DNA of 64,000 nt from Pseudobacter sp. (GTDB lineage: Bacteria; Bacteroidota; Bacteroidia; Chitinophagales; Chitinophagaceae): positions 330,245 to 394,244 of the forward strand of contig JAFIGX010000004.1 of the NCBI GenBank assembly GCA_017849455.1. Direction: 5' to 3'. A program made the translations under genes and the position numbers. Position 1 is the first letter of the stretch. Every line of letters begins with the position of its first letter. The notes below the pieces were generated by a model that searched no databases, had not been told where the DNA came from, and saw only the letters and a list, made by a program, of their open reading frames with translations. Positions 1 through 8,190 of the stretch are shown in pieces.

Positions 1-1336
1 AATCCCTGATGGTATAATAGGTATTCAGTGATCGTGCATAAGCGGGATAATCGCCTTTTGCCTGCAGGAATGCAGCGTAATAACGGTGATAATACAGCCC
101 GGTGGCCGTGTATTTCCTGGCTTCGATGGAAGGTCGGAACTGATCGAATATTTTCCCGGCCTCTTTCCATTTTTTAGTGAGCACGAGAACATGCGCATAG
201 TGAAGTTCAGGAGGCAGCAGATGAGTGCCGATAGAATAATGCTCTGTGCTGACCTTTCCGAACTGGGCGGCTGCGAGTACGTAATCTCCTTTGTGTTCAG
301 CCAATAATCCTTTTGCCACAAAATAGGTGGCATAAGGAATATTTTCTTCCGGCATCCTGAATCTTTTTTTGCTTTCAGACAGATAGTTCTCTGCAGCGGC
401 ATAATCACCCTGATAAAACTTCACGACAGCCATCTCCGCATTGAAATAGGGGGCTTGTACCCCATCAGGATTGGGTTTGATGGTGGCATTGTAAAAAAGC
501 TCGGCGAACTTCCAGGCATTCTCATAATCGGTGAGCACAAGGTTGATCTGCATGAGTTGATAAATGATGCTGGGGCCTGCGTTCCGGAAGGTGAAAGCCG
601 TTCGTTCGTAGAGTTTGCGGGGATAATGGTTGAGGGATGGGTCTTTCGCCAGTTCGAGCAGAGATTCGAATTCGGCAGCCTGTCTGGGTGGACTGTACTG
701 CAACACGATATTGGCATAATTATAGCGTGCCGTGAACAGCGCATTCTTATCGGGGAGATCATTGGCGAGCGCGATCGCTTTTTGAAGGTATCGGCCCATG
801 GCAGCAGTATCGCCCAGATCGGATAAGGCTTTGAAAGTATAGATAAAGGAAAGATTTTCCTTATCGTCATCTGCCAGGCATTCCCGCTCACCGATGGTGA
901 TGTATTTCTGTAATGAATCTTTCTTATCCCATTCGCCGTACATAAGCACTGTATTGGCCAGTGCTTCCCGTTCCATCCTGCCTGTGCCAGCGGCATTCAG
1001 ACGGGCTTCCCGGTACAGGCTGTCGGCCTCCGGAAAGAAACCCAATGATTCTTTGGCCTTTGCCCATCCCATCAACAGGATATGCACCCACTCCCGTTTC
1101 TGTGTTGCTTTGACCATGGGTGTGTACTCCTGCATGATCCTGAAACTGGTGGTGAGATCGGTCTTGCCGATCTGTTGCATGAGATCGCAGACTGCATGAA
1201 ATGAATTTTCGGTTATTGGTTGACGTTTCAGTTCATGCCAGGCAGCCATCCCATCCGCTGCAGGATCGCTTTGCGCGAACAACCGGCTTACCAGCAGGCA
1301 GCAGCACCAGGGAGCAAAAAATCTTTTGAGAGACAT
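1..1336 (-). CDS. TPR-repeat protein, N-terminal part only (cut by the window edge)
   Basis: The minus-strand frame opens at ATG (1334-1336) and runs about 445 codons without a stop off the left edge, so the C-terminus is missing. It starts MSLKRFFAPWCC and a hydrophobic stretch ending SRLFAQ, a probable signal peptide. The rest is helical with TPR-like units, for example GDYAAAENYLSESKKRF and GDYVLAAAQFGKVS. In Bacteroidota such exported TPR arrays are often the sensor part of proteins that continue into a membrane helix and then a histidine kinase or LuxR-type HTH; that part would lie outside the window, so the role is inference. The gene is divergent from the gamma-glutamyltransferase gene, with about 100 bp between starts. 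Confidence 0.75.
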   Translation of the reverse strand, partial: MSLKRFFAPWCCCLLVSRLFAQSDPAADGMAAWHELKRQPITENSFHAVCDLMQQIGKTDLTTSFRIMQEYTPMVKATQKREWVHILLMGWAKAKESLGFFPEADSLYREARLNAAGTGRMEREALANTVLMYGEWDKKDSLQKYITIGERECLADDDKENLSFIYTFKALSDLGDTAAMGRYLQKAIALANDLPDKNALFTARYNYANIVLQYSPPRQAAEFESLLELAKDPSLNHYPRKLYERTAFTFRNAGPSIIYQLMQINLVLTDYENAWKFAELFYNATIKPNPDGVQAPYFNAEMAVVKFYQGDYAAAENYLSESKKRFRMPEENIPYATYFVAKGLLAEHKGDYVLAAAQFGKVSTEHYSIGTHLLPPELHYAHVLVLTKKWKEAGKIFDQFRPSIEARKYTATGLYYHRYYAAFLQAKGDYPAYARSLNTYYTIRD

Positions 1337-1410
1337 GGGGTTGATAATAATAGATAATGACCAGGCGGGGATATCGAGCGAGAAGTTACTAAATTCATTC
1401 ATACAATCCT

Positions 1411-1418
1411 TATCTTTA
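1411..1418 (+). promoter_or_regulatory. Candidate -7 promoter element of the gamma-glutamyltransferase gene
   Basis: TATCTTTA at this position matches seven of eight positions of the Bacteroidota -7 consensus TAnnTTTG and lies about 20 bp before the ATG. No clear -33 TTG is seen, so confidence is low. Confidence 0.3.
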
Positions 1419-1438
1419 ATATCCCAAACTGTTTATGT

Positions 1439-3334
1439 ATGAAACGCCTGCTCCTACTCCTCCTCTGCGTTGGTCTATCCTTTTTCAGCATGTCGCAACA
1501 AACCCAGAAACCGCCTCTCCACGGCAAACATTGGATGGCCATCACGGGTAAACCGCTGGCCGCCACTGCCGGCAGCATCATCTTTCAGCAGGGCGGCAAT
1601 GCAGTAGATGCGGCCTGCGCCATGCTGGCAGCTACCTGCACCATGTGGGATGTATTGAGCTGGGGTGGGGAAACACAGGCCCTGATCTATAACCCGAAGA
1701 CAGGGAAAGTGATCGCCATCAATGCACTGGGGATGGCGCCAACTGGGGCCACTGCAGAATTTTTCAAAAGCAAGGGAATGAATTTCCCCCCGGAATATGG
1801 GCCGCTCGCGGCCGTAACCCCGGGAACGCCTGGAGGCCTTTGTTATATGCTTGCAGAATATGGCACCATGAGCCTTCAACAAGTGCTGAAACCAGCCATG
1901 CAGCTTGCATCCGGTTATCCCATCGAAGCACAGACCGCCAACAGTATTGAAAGGGCCAAAGGCCGTATCAAGGAATGGCCTTATTCGAAAGCAGTGCTGC
2001 TGCCACATGCAGGTCAGAAAAGGGAAGCGCCGGAGGCCGGCGAGATATTCGTGCAGAAAGACCTGCTGGAGACACTTACCAAAATGGTGGAAGCAGAACA
2101 GCAGGCACTGAAAACAAAGAAGACAAGGAAACAGGCTATCTATGCGGCCTACGACCGGTTTTATAAAGGAGACATCGCCAAAGAATTCGTGCGGGGTTGC
2201 CAGGAACAGGGCGGGCTGATCACCATGAACGACCTGGCCAACTGGAAAGTAAAGGAGGAGGAACCATTGCACACCAATTATAAAGGTATCGATGTATATA
2301 AATTGCAGCAGTGGACACAGGGCCCGGCCATGCTGCAATGCCTCAACATCCTGGAAAATTTCGACCTGAAAAAAATGGGATATAACTCCACGGCTTATAT
2401 CCATACGTTGTACCAGGCCATGAACCTGTCATTTGCCGATCGTGATTTTTATTATGGCGATCCGTATTTTCCACCCCAGGGACCGATCAGAGGATTGCTG
2501 AGCAAAGAGTATGCAAGGCAGCGTGCCAGCCTGATCGGGGCCGACAGGAACGATGACAAGGCCGGCCCCGGCGACCCATATCCTTTCGAAGGCAAAACAA
2601 ATCCTTATACGGAGCTGCTGAAGCAGAGGGGATTGACGATCGATACCACCAACCGGCGGAATCCAGGGTTCCTGCCTGCGCATGATGCGCGGGCCATGAT
2701 CGCAACGCCGGATTCCCTGTATCTCGACAGGCTCCATCGCGGCACCACTTCCGTGGAAGCAGCCGATGAATCGGGATGGGTAGTGTCCATAACACCCAGC
2801 GGCGGTTGGATACCGGCCTGCATCGCAGGCCGTACAGGAGTGGGGATGAGCCAGCGAATGCAAAGTTTCGTGACAGATCCCACCCTCAATCCATTCAATG
2901 TGGTGGAACCGGGCAAAAGGCCCAGGGTAACGCTCACCCCTACCCTGGCTTTGAAAGACGGAAAGCCATTCCTGTCTTTTGCGGTACAGGGCGGAGATAC
3001 GCAGGACCAGAACCTGCTGCAATGTTTTCTGAATATCGTTGAATTCGGGATGACGGTACAGCAGGCTGTTGAAGCGGCCAATATCAATACGAACCAGTTA
3101 TGGCTATCACTGGGAGGGACCAAAGTCTCGGACCGCCGGCCAAGGCCCGGACAATTGTTATTGCATAACAGCACTCCGCAGAATGTGAGGACAGCCCTGC
3201 AGCAGATGGGATATACGCTGAGCTTCGACGACCGGACCAGTGGCCCGATCAATGCCATCTGGTTCGACTGGAAACATGGTAGCTTCTGGGGTGGAAGCAG
3301 CAATCATGGGGAAGACTATGGGATCGGGTGGTGA
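1439..3334 (+). CDS. Gamma-glutamyltransferase family protein
   Basis: 631 residues. The Ggt family (Ntn hydrolases) cleaves gamma-glutamyl bonds such as in glutathione, after self-cleavage into a large and a small subunit. MKRLLLLLLCVGL...MSQQ is a signal peptide, so the enzyme is probably periplasmic. The N-terminal GGNAVDAACA block and the C-terminal RPRVTLTPTLALKDGKP block are family hallmarks. The likely processing and nucleophile threonine is about T436 in GTTSVEAAD. Classical enzymes read TTH at this point; here the histidine is replaced by serine, so the exact substrate is uncertain. It is longer than E. coli Ggt (580). The start follows a possible TAnnTTTG box at 1411. It stands alone, divergent from the TPR gene. 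Confidence 0.85.
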   Translation: MKRLLLLLLCVGLSFFSMSQQTQKPPLHGKHWMAITGKPLAATAGSIIFQQGGNAVDAACAMLAATCTMWDVLSWGGETQALIYNPKTGKVIAINALGMAPTGATAEFFKSKGMNFPPEYGPLAAVTPGTPGGLCYMLAEYGTMSLQQVLKPAMQLASGYPIEAQTANSIERAKGRIKEWPYSKAVLLPHAGQKREAPEAGEIFVQKDLLETLTKMVEAEQQALKTKKTRKQAIYAAYDRFYKGDIAKEFVRGCQEQGGLITMNDLANWKVKEEEPLHTNYKGIDVYKLQQWTQGPAMLQCLNILENFDLKKMGYNSTAYIHTLYQAMNLSFADRDFYYGDPYFPPQGPIRGLLSKEYARQRASLIGADRNDDKAGPGDPYPFEGKTNPYTELLKQRGLTIDTTNRRNPGFLPAHDARAMIATPDSLYLDRLHRGTTSVEAADESGWVVSITPSGGWIPACIAGRTGVGMSQRMQSFVTDPTLNPFNVVEPGKRPRVTLTPTLALKDGKPFLSFAVQGGDTQDQNLLQCFLNIVEFGMTVQQAVEAANINTNQLWLSLGGTKVSDRRPRPGQLLLHNSTPQNVRTALQQMGYTLSFDDRTSGPINAIWFDWKHGSFWGGSSNHGEDYGIGW

Positions 3335-3385
3335 AAAACCCCCAATAAATGTGTAAAACCACATCCGGCAGCCAGTAAGGGTTGG

Positions 3386-3393
3386 TAGTTTTG
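3386..3393 (+). promoter_or_regulatory. Candidate -7 promoter element of the KilA-N gene
   Basis: TAGTTTTG here is a full match to the Bacteroidota TAnnTTTG consensus, 23 bp before the KilA-N ATG. A -33 TTG at the expected distance is not evident. Confidence 0.4.
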
Positions 3394-3416
3394 ATACTAA
3401 ACTGAATGGTTAGCCG

Positions 3417-4238
3417 ATGAGCAAAAATAAAACGATCATTGTACAGGAAAGACCTATCTCTGTTATTGAAACAAATGGTCAGGATTATATTTCCCTGACG
3501 GATATGGTGAGAAACCTGGAAAATGGGCTGGTCCTGATCGAAAAATGGTTGAGAAATAAAAATACGCTGGAGTTTATCGGGATTTGGGAGCAGATCAATA
3601 ACCCGGATTTTAATTCCACCGAATTCGGTGGAATTAAACTGGAGGCAGGGCTGAACAGGTTCATTTTGTCAGTAAAAAAGTGGGTAGAACGGACCAATGC
3701 AATTGGGATCATGGCCAAATCAGGTCGTTATGGCAGTGGCACCTATGCGCACAAAGATATAGCCTTCGAATTCGGGAGTTGGCTGAGCCCGGAATTCAAA
3801 CTGTACCTGATCCGGGAATTTCAGCGGCTCAAAGACGAAGAAAGCAAATCGTACCAATTAGATTGGGATCTTCAAAGAACTTTAGCAAAAATAAATTTCC
3901 AAATCCACAATGATGCGATCCGTGATACGCTTATTCCTCCCCAGGTGAGTAAAGAAATGAGCGGGATCATTTTTGCCAGTGAAGCTGACTTGCTCAACAT
4001 GGCTCTTTTCGGGAAAACGGCAGCCCAATGGCGTATGGAAAATCCCGGTAAGACGGGCAATATGCGGGATGAAGCAACATTGGAACAACTGGTGGTGCTA
4101 ACAAACCTTGAAAGTATAAACGCCGTTTTTCTCAGGCAGGAATTGTCCCAGACTGAAAGATTGAACAAACTGAATGAGATAGCTATTTCACAAATGAGAT
4201 CCCTGCTTGGAAACAGGGAGATCAGGAAATTGAGGTGA
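3417..4238 (+). CDS. KilA-N domain DNA-binding protein
   Basis: 273 residues. The first ~145 residues match the KilA-N fold seen in phage and accessory-genome proteins: an N-terminal strand pair (ISVIETNGQDYISLTDMV), WLRNKNTLEFIGIWE, a glycine-rich AKSGRYGSGTYAHKDIAFEFGSWLSPEF block and LIREFQRLKDEE. The second half has a conserved helical region (DLLNMALFGKTAAQWR, LEQLVVLTNLESINAVFL). The family is predicted to bind DNA; target and role are unknown. Residues 65-74 (FNSTEFGGIK) are encoded by a perfect 30-bp palindrome, and a 34-bp version of it lies 16 bp after the stop codon. No phage genes are nearby. It faces a convergent hypothetical gene. Confidence 0.85.
   Translation: MSKNKTIIVQERPISVIETNGQDYISLTDMVRNLENGLVLIEKWLRNKNTLEFIGIWEQINNPDFNSTEFGGIKLEAGLNRFILSVKKWVERTNAIGIMAKSGRYGSGTYAHKDIAFEFGSWLSPEFKLYLIREFQRLKDEESKSYQLDWDLQRTLAKINFQIHNDAIRDTLIPPQVSKEMSGIIFASEADLLNMALFGKTAAQWRMENPGKTGNMRDEATLEQLVVLTNLESINAVFLRQELSQTERLNKLNEIAISQMRSLLGNREIRKLR
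3609..3638. repeat. Perfect 30-bp palindrome inside the KilA-N gene (copy 1)
   Basis: The left half TTTAATTCCACCGAA is followed directly by its exact reverse complement, centred on GAATTC at 3623/3624. The palindrome starts on a codon boundary and therefore encodes the same decapeptide, FNSTEFGGIK, read from either strand. Thirty-two bases (3607-3638) are identical to copy 2 at 4254-4285. Confidence 0.95.
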
Positions 4239-4253
4239 TCCGTAACTGTCCGT

Positions 4254-4287
4254 ATTTTAATTCCACCGAATTCGGTGGAATTAAAAT
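4254..4287. repeat. Perfect 34-bp palindrome behind the KilA-N gene (copy 2)
   Basis: Half-site ATTTTAATTCCACCGAA plus its exact reverse complement, with no central spacer. It lies between the stop codons of two convergent genes (4238 and 4317). It could form a long cruciform or RNA hairpin, but has no T-run like a classical terminator. It repeats 32 bases of the copy within the KilA-N gene, which points to a dispersed element or a protein-binding site. Confidence 0.95.
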
Positions 4288-4316
4288 GAAGAGGGCCAAA
4301 AACGAGGTGTCTTGCT

Positions 4317-4790
4317 TCAAAGCAGCCGCTCCAACTGCTTCCTGTAATCGAACTGTATATCCTCATGCACCGATTCCAGCAGGCTCATGATCTTTTTCAC
4401 CTGCAGATCAAAGATATTCTGCAATACCTTATTATGGTAGAAAGGGATGCCCGATTCCTTCAACTGCGATAAAAAATGAAGCAATAGTTCTATCGAGGCT
4501 TCCTTGGTGCCGATATGGCGACTGTGCTTACTGATCTGCCGCAGGATCTTTCGCAGTCCTTTTTTCGTAAAATACCAGTTATCGGTATTCAGCTCAAGAA
4601 ACTGCTCATTGATCTCATTCTTCACAGTCTCCACAAAACCCGCCTCCTGCCCGGCCTCGAACAATAGATAACTGAGCAATTCTTTGTTCTCCTTTTTAGA
4701 CCTTGCCAGCCTCAAACATATCTCCACCAATTCCTTCGCCGGCAGCCCGGTCAGTTCCTGTTTGATCTCGTGAATACTGGCTGCTTTCAT
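4317..4790 (-). CDS. Conserved hypothetical helical protein
   Basis: 157 residues from the ATG at 4788-4790 (MKAASIHEIKQEL); an in-frame ATG 12 codons upstream exists but the downstream one gives a more natural N-terminus. The protein is predicted to be almost fully alpha-helical, charged and soluble (ELVEICLRLARSKKENKELLSYLLFEAG, then KKGLRKILRQISKHSRHIGTKEASIELLLHFL). No signal peptide or membrane helix. I do not recognise a named family and assign no function. It lies divergent from the DinB gene and convergent with the KilA-N gene across palindrome copy 2. Confidence 0.7.
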   Translation of the reverse strand: MKAASIHEIKQELTGLPAKELVEICLRLARSKKENKELLSYLLFEAGQEAGFVETVKNEINEQFLELNTDNWYFTKKGLRKILRQISKHSRHIGTKEASIELLLHFLSQLKESGIPFYHNKVLQNIFDLQVKKIMSLLESVHEDIQFDYRKQLERLL

Positions 4791-4883
4791 GCAACGAATG
4801 TAAGCATTCCCATTTTTTTCAAGCATGCTGACATAGGGCTGTCACTGACCGGTATTTTCTTTGAGGTATTAAAACAATATACC

Positions 4884-5381
4884 ATGACACAAGTGCAAGT
4901 TCTCCTTAAAGACCTCAATCATGAGGCGCAGACCACCCGCAAGATGTTATCCATTGTGCCAAACGACAAATACGATTGGAAACCCCATCCCAAAAGTATG
5001 TCGGTACGCCAACTTGCTACTCATATCGCCGAGCTGCCCTCCTGGGTCTCCATGGCCCTCTCCACCGACGGGCTCGATTTCGCCGACAATCCCTATGACC
5101 CCGAACCGGTCAATAACACCACCGAACTTCTCAACTACTTCGAACGCTCTTACACGGAAGGCCGCACCAGCCTCGAAGGAGCTACCGATGATGATCTCCT
5201 TCCCAACTGGACTTTACGCAATGGAAAAGAGATCTATCTTGTATCGCCAAAGGCCGATATCATCCGTACCAGCATTAGCCAGATCATCCACCACCGCGCT
5301 CAACTCGGCGTTTTCCTTCGGCTGCTCGATATCCCGATCCCTGGCAGCTACGGCCCTAGCGCAGATGAAATGCAACACTAA
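4884..5381 (+). CDS. DinB-family protein
   Basis: 165 residues from ATG at 4884 (MTQVQVLLKDLNHEAQTTRK); the frame is open further upstream but would run over the start of the divergent gene. A four-helix DinB/YfiT-like domain is suggested by the KMLSIVPNDKYDWKPHPKSMSVRQLATHIAELP block and the HHRAQLGVFLRLLDIPIPGSYGPSADE tail. Histidines H47 in ATHIAE and the HH pair in IIHHRAQ are the usual metal ligands. The family comprises metal-dependent enzymes, some thiol-dependent transferases; the substrate here is unknown. Single gene. Confidence 0.85.
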   Translation: MTQVQVLLKDLNHEAQTTRKMLSIVPNDKYDWKPHPKSMSVRQLATHIAELPSWVSMALSTDGLDFADNPYDPEPVNNTTELLNYFERSYTEGRTSLEGATDDDLLPNWTLRNGKEIYLVSPKADIIRTSISQIIHHRAQLGVFLRLLDIPIPGSYGPSADEMQH

Positions 5382-5435
5382 GTTTTGCCTGATTGGCACG
5401 ATTTTTCTAACTTATGGTTATTAAAATCGTATAAT

Positions 5436-5552
5436 ATGCAAAATTGGCTCAGAACTTTAATAGCAGGTTATGGCGCCTGGAAACTGGGAGGCGGTTGCTT
5501 TGGTACGATTATTCTATTCCTCTTTTTTTATTGGCTACTCGGACATTGTTAA
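5436..5552 (+). CDS. Small single-helix membrane peptide (38 residues)
   Basis: ATG at 5436, TAA at 5550-5552. The product is a short amphipathic start (MQNWLRTLIAGYGAWKLGGG) followed by a hydrophobic segment CFGTIILFLFFYWLLGHC able to span the membrane. It sits alone between dinB-like and ydcF-like genes, both on the same strand. The glycine-rich turn and a full transmembrane segment argue for a real gene; no function can be assigned. Confidence 0.5.
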   Translation: MQNWLRTLIAGYGAWKLGGGCFGTIILFLFFYWLLGHC

Positions 5553-5601
5553 CATAAGGGCAAACAGGGTTCCTTAAATTGTGTAAAATTTCGTGCACCT
5601 T

Positions 5602-6252
5602 ATGATCACTCCGGAAGTACAAGAGCTGGCCGAAAAACTGTGGAACTATCACCTGCTCGGTCATACCATTCGAAAAGCAGATTGTATCCTCGTTCTGGGC
5701 AGCCATGATCTTCGCGTCGCTGAAAGAGGCGCAGCGCTTTACCTGCAGGGATGGGCGCCCATTATACTTTTTTCCGGCGGGCTCGGTAATCTTACCAAAC
5801 ATATCTGGCAGGAAACAGAAGCCGATCAGTTCGCTGCCATCGCCCGCGATAAAGGAGTACCACAGGAAGCGATCTTCATCGAGAACAGATCCACCAATAC
5901 CGGAGAGAATATTTTGTTCTCCCGGCAATTGCTGCAAAGACATCAACTCGATCCCCAAACCTTTATCGTTGTACAGAAACCCTATATGGAACGCAGGAGC
6001 TACGCTACATTTAAGAAACACTGGCCTGAAAAAGACCTGATCGTTACTTCACCACAGCTTTCATTCAGCGAATATCCTTCCGGTGAGATCTCACCCGAAA
6101 AAGTGATCAATATCATGGTGGGCGACCTGCAGCGCATCAAGCTGTACCCCGATAAGGGATTCCAGATCTTCCAGGAAATACCGGATGATGTTTGGGACGC
6201 GTACACCCGGCTCGTTGCGCTCGGCTTCGATAAACACCTGGTAAAAGCATGA
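5602..6252 (+). CDS. YdcF/SanA-like DUF218 protein
   Basis: 216 residues from ATG at 5602; a GTG three codons upstream is possible. DUF218 features: DCILVLGSHDLRVAERGAALY near residue 30, IILFSGGLG near 55, then ENRSTNTGENILFSRQLL and VVQKPYMERRSYATFKKHWP. The family binds nucleotide-like or sugar ligands (E. coli YdcF binds SAM) and is often linked to envelope metabolism, but the reaction is not known. There is no signal peptide, so this version is cytoplasmic. The following crp-like gene starts 43 bp later on the same strand. Confidence 0.85.
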   Translation: MITPEVQELAEKLWNYHLLGHTIRKADCILVLGSHDLRVAERGAALYLQGWAPIILFSGGLGNLTKHIWQETEADQFAAIARDKGVPQEAIFIENRSTNTGENILFSRQLLQRHQLDPQTFIVVQKPYMERRSYATFKKHWPEKDLIVTSPQLSFSEYPSGEISPEKVINIMVGDLQRIKLYPDKGFQIFQEIPDDVWDAYTRLVALGFDKHLVKA

Positions 6253-6295
6253 GGCCGTAATTGTATCTTACAGGAAATTTCTAAGCAGTCAACCA

Positions 6296-6853
6296 TTGGA
6301 AACCGTCATTCAAGCCATCAGCAGGATCTATCCACTTCCGGAAGATTCCTTGCAGGCCATCCTCTCCCTCCTGGAAAGAGTGGAGTATAAGAAAGGACAT
6401 CAGCTTTTCAAAGAAGGCAGGCTTGGCCACCAGCTCTATTTTATCGAGCAGGGTATTGCCCGTGCGTTTTCCAACAGGGATGATAAAGAGATCACGTTCT
6501 GGTTCGGCACAGAAGGAGATGTGGTGATGTCGTATAACAGTTATGTATCGGGGAAGCCGGGATATGAGACCATCGAGTTACTGGAAGATTCGGTCCTTTA
6601 TTCCATCAGCCAGGAGGCGTTACAACAATTGTTCACTACCAATATTGCCATTGCCAACTGGGGCCGCAAGCTCGCGGAGCTGGAGCTGGTGAAGACCGAA
6701 ACCTGTTTCGTATCGCAGCAATGTCTTCCGGCCACAGAAAGATACAGGAACCTGCTCGAAACGAACCCGCAACTGGTGTTGAGGGTACCGCTCGGGCATA
6801 TCGCTTCCTACCTCGGTGTATCGCAGGTAACGTTGAGCCGTATACGCCACTAA
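6296..6853 (+). CDS. Crp/Fnr-family transcriptional regulator
   Basis: 185 residues from a TTG start; no ATG is available in frame upstream before the domain. Residues 20-110 form the cyclic-nucleotide-binding beta roll (KGHQLFKEGRLGHQLYFIEQGIARAF ... EITFWFGTEGDVVMSYNSYV). The C-terminus has the helix-turn-helix RVPLGHIASYLGVSQVTLSRIR and stops just after it, as in the short Bacteroidota members that lack extra wing residues. The stop overlaps the stop of the convergent exuT-like gene by four bases, so the two transcripts must overlap. It may regulate the adjacent uronate operon, but this is only positional inference. Confidence 0.85.
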   Translation: METVIQAISRIYPLPEDSLQAILSLLERVEYKKGHQLFKEGRLGHQLYFIEQGIARAFSNRDDKEITFWFGTEGDVVMSYNSYVSGKPGYETIELLEDSVLYSISQEALQQLFTTNIAIANWGRKLAELELVKTETCFVSQQCLPATERYRNLLETNPQLVLRVPLGHIASYLGVSQVTLSRIRH

Positions 6854-8148
6854 ACTTCCACCCGCTTCATTCTCGGTACCAGGAAGTGCATGACCAGCCA
6901 GGCCGTGAGATAGGCGAGGCCGCAAATAATGAACATGATGAGGTAACCTGTTTGGATATGACCCAGGTTCTTGTAATGATCGAACAGGTAACCGGCGCTT
7001 TTCGAAACGAGGATACCGCCCAGGCCACCGGCCATCCCGCCGATGCCGGTCACGGACCCAACGGTAAATTTGGGGAACATATCGGAAACAGTGGTGAAGA
7101 TATTTGCGCTCCAGGCCTGATGGGCCGCTGCGGCAAAGCCAATGATCAGGATCGCATACCACATGCTGTATCCGCCCAGTAACTGCGCGCAAACGACCGG
7201 AAGGGCACAAGCCGCATAAATGAGCATGGAAGTTTTCCTCGCACGGAATACAGGCCATTGACGTTTGATCAGGTTCATCGGCAGCCATCCCCCAAAAATA
7301 CTTCCGAAGGCGGCGATCGTATAGACCAGGGCTACCGGCACAGCGATCTGTGTTTTCGAAAGACCATATTGTTCTTTCAGGAAATCGGGCAGCCAGAAGA
7401 GATAGAACCACCAGATACCATCCGTAAGGAATTTACCCAGCGCAAAAGCCCAGGTTTGATTGAAGGCGAGCAGTTTGCCCCAGGAAACTTTTTTCCCCTG
7501 GTCTGCCTGCTGGTCCTTCGCTTCATCGACATCGCTATGTATATAATCGTATTCAGCCTTGCTTAATCTTTTTTGTTTTTTAGGCACTTCATACAGCCAG
7601 AACCAGAAGATCAGCCATATCAGACCGATAGCCCCTGTGATCACGAATGCCATACGCCAGTTGGTGGCATCGGCAATGAATGGCACGGTGAGTGGCGCAA
7701 TGATCGCCCCGATATTGGAACCTGAATTGAATATACCTGTAGCCAATGCCCTCTCTTTTTTGGGGAACCATTCAGCAGTGGTTTTGATGGCTGCCGGAAA
7801 GTTGCCCGATTCGGTTACGCCGAGCGCAGCTCTTGCCACAAAAAAGCCGGTGGTTGTTTTGATCAATGCATGGCCGATCGCTGCTATGCTCCACATGATC
7901 AACGATAAGGCATAACCGATTTTCGTGCCCAGCTTGTCGATCAGGCGGCCTACCCCGAACATGGCCAGGGCATAAGCCAACTGAAAAGCTACTGTGATAT
8001 TGGCATAGTCGGTTTTTGTCCAGCCGAATTCACGGTCGAGGTCTTCTTTCACCAGGCTGATCACCTGCCTGTCGAGATAATTGATCGTTGTAGCAAAAAA
8101 AACAAGCGCGCAAATCGTCCACCTGTATTTTCCTATGGCCTGCTGCAT
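6850..8148 (-). CDS. exuT: ExuT-like hexuronate importer (MFS, ACS family)
   Basis: 432 residues, 12 predicted membrane helices. The N-terminus (YRWTICALVFFATTINYLDRQVISL) and the loop RAALGVTESGNFPAAIKTTAEWFPKKERALATGIFNSGSN are typical of anion:cation symporters that take up hexuronates such as glucuronate and galacturonate. It is the last gene of a minus-strand uronate operon, 42 bp after eda, which supports the substrate. The stop codon (6850-6852) overlaps the stop of the convergent crp-like gene. The substrate call is from family resemblance plus context; transport of other sugar acids is possible. Confidence 0.85.
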   Translation of the reverse strand: MQQAIGKYRWTICALVFFATTINYLDRQVISLVKEDLDREFGWTKTDYANITVAFQLAYALAMFGVGRLIDKLGTKIGYALSLIMWSIAAIGHALIKTTTGFFVARAALGVTESGNFPAAIKTTAEWFPKKERALATGIFNSGSNIGAIIAPLTVPFIADATNWRMAFVITGAIGLIWLIFWFWLYEVPKKQKRLSKAEYDYIHSDVDEAKDQQADQGKKVSWGKLLAFNQTWAFALGKFLTDGIWWFYLFWLPDFLKEQYGLSKTQIAVPVALVYTIAAFGSIFGGWLPMNLIKRQWPVFRARKTSMLIYAACALPVVCAQLLGGYSMWYAILIIGFAAAAHQAWSANIFTTVSDMFPKFTVGSVTGIGGMAGGLGGILVSKSAGYLFDHYKNLGHIQTGYLIMFIICGLAYLTAWLVMHFLVPRMKRVEV

Positions 8149-8190
8149 GGTTTTGGGTTTAATGCATGAATCGAATGAATATATAAATTC

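Noticed and set aside
1475..2404. 309-codon open frame on the minus strand
   Set aside because: Lies entirely opposite the gamma-glutamyltransferase gene; composition (many Phe, His, Cys) is that of an antisense shadow.
4254..4287. Palindrome copy 2 as an ordinary bidirectional terminator
   Set aside because: It has no loop spacer and no T-run on either strand, and the same sequence also lies within a coding region; kept as a repeat instead.
6620..7411. 263-codon minus-strand frame over the crp/exuT junction
   Set aside because: Covers two well-identified genes in the wrong frames; no domain features.
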